From positions 1-5,165 of the forward strand of contig QEUY01000348.1 in assembly GCA_003577365.1 (NCBI GenBank): 5,165 nucleotides of DNA. Reading direction: 5' to 3'. Shown piece by piece: positions 4,605-5,165 of the stretch. The notes under the pieces are model-generated. The model worked only from the letters and a program-made list of their open reading frames with translations. It was not told the DNA's origin and did not search any database. How positions within the stretch are numbered: the first letter of the stretch is position 1; each line of letters starts with the position of its first letter. Both the position numbers and the translations under genes were made by a program. The stretch is from Chloroflexota bacterium (GTDB lineage: Bacteria > Chloroflexota > Anaerolineae > Caldilineales > Caldilineaceae).

Positions 4605-5165
4605 TTACACGGTTTTCTTCTGGCTGCCATAGGCATGCCCGCTGAGGATGGCGCGGATCTCCGCCGCCGACTTAGCATTCTGCAGGGCGCTCTGGCGCGC
4701 CCCCTCTTCCTTCTGCAGCTTGCGCGCGTTCTCCAACACGGCCTCCAGCTTGTCGGCAGGGAACTTGACCGCGCCGTTCTCGTCCATATGGATGATCTCG
4801 CCCGGCGCGACATCCATGCCACCCACCGAGACCGGCACGTTGATCGCCTGCACGGCCATCGCCCCGTGCCCCGCGCAGACGCCGGTCAACATATATTGAA
4901 ATTTCATGGGGCGCACCTCGTCCAGGTCGCGCGAGGGGCCGTTGGAGATCATCCCCACGCAGCCGATGGCCTTCATGGCCGAGACCATGTTGCCGCCCGC
5001 CAGCCCCACCTTGCCCGCGATCTCCGGCGGGTAACGCTGCTCCAGCACCAGGATCGTCGGCTTGGGCATGGCGTCGAGCGCGTCGATCACATCGGCAAAG
5101 GTCAGCCGGTTATAGCTTGGGTCGGGCAGCCCATAGACACAGGTGACCGCATAGCCCACCAGCCG
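4605..5165 (-). CDS. RraA-family protein (aldolase/decarboxylase-like fold), N-terminus outside the window
   Basis: The frame stays open to the window edge and reads RLVGYAVTCVYG. The GTG at 5159 is therefore an internal valine, and roughly the first 20-50 residues are missing. About 187 residues remain. The family folds as trimers or hexamers and includes RNase E inhibitor RraA, HMG/CHA aldolases and oxaloacetate decarboxylases. Visible core (numbered from that GTG): LAGGNMVSAMKAIGCVG (53-69), ISNGPSRDLDEV (71-82) with the R77-D78 pair, and VSVGGMDVAPGEIIHMDENG, the typical C-terminal strand region. In class II aldolases of this fold the metal-associated acid of D/E-X20-R-D lies where this protein has G56, so classical aldolase chemistry is doubtful. 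The C-terminal helix (about 135-170) is charged. The gene ends in TAA, 191 bases before the SRPBCC start, so it is probably a separate transcript. Family is confident, function not. Confidence 0.88.
   Translation of the reverse strand, partial: RLVGYAVTCVYGLPDPSYNRLTFADVIDALDAMPKPTILVLEQRYPPEIAGKVGLAGGNMVSAMKAIGCVGMISNGPSRDLDEVRPMKFQYMLTGVCAGHGAMAVQAINVPVSVGGMDVAPGEIIHMDENGAVKFPADKLEAVLENARKLQKEEGARQSALQNAKSAAEIRAILSGHAYGSQKKTV

Noticed and set aside
5157..5159. GTG as the start codon of the RraA-family gene
   Set aside because: The frame continues upstream to the edge (Arg-Leu) and the family needs more N-terminal residues, so the GTG is an internal valine.

Overview
This is a GC-rich bacterial window. 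Every gene I can support lies on the minus strand, so gene order in transcription runs from high to low coordinates. The intergenic gaps hold small palindromic elements that share TGTAGGG / CCCTACA ends. From memory, elements of this look are frequent in Chloroflexota (Chloroflexi) genomes. The protein set also fits a Chloroflexota or similar environmental, possibly thermophilic bacterium, but the phylum is an inference.

Layout from right to left: (1) the 3' part of an RraA-family protein (4605-5165, cut by the window edge). (2) A 191-base gap with two palindromes. (3) An SRPBCC (polyketide cyclase/START-like) protein with an N-terminal membrane hairpin (3562-4413), followed after 13 bases by a zinc-dependent medium-chain alcohol/formaldehyde-type dehydrogenase (2373-3548). 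These two look like an operon. (4) A 217-base gap with a tandem 15-mer and an 85-bp double-hairpin repeat. (5) A DadA-type FAD oxidoreductase fused to a C-terminal Rieske [2Fe-2S] domain (590-2155), followed by a strong GC hairpin. (6) A single-domain rhodanese (152-493). (7) The first three codons of another minus-strand gene at the left edge.

The main discovery candidate is the rhodanese. A standard-code reading stops at codon 67 (TGA at 293-295), but the same frame continues with a perfectly conserved rhodanese C-terminal half to a TAG at 152-154. The TGA sits exactly where the catalytic cysteine of the C-X4-R active-site loop belongs, and the protein has no other cysteine. A GC-rich stem-loop starts 12 nt after the TGA, in the place expected of a bacterial SECIS element. 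The simplest exciting reading is a selenocysteine-containing rhodanese. The main competing readings are a recent nonsense mutation or a base error at a TGC/TGT codon. The other four genes have no in-frame TGA, which argues against a genome-wide recoded TGA.

Functionally, the genes look like redox and sulfur housekeeping or stress functions (FAD/Rieske oxidoreductase, NAD(P)-dependent alcohol or aldehyde dehydrogenase, sulfurtransferase or selenotransferase). No single pathway can be read from the window.
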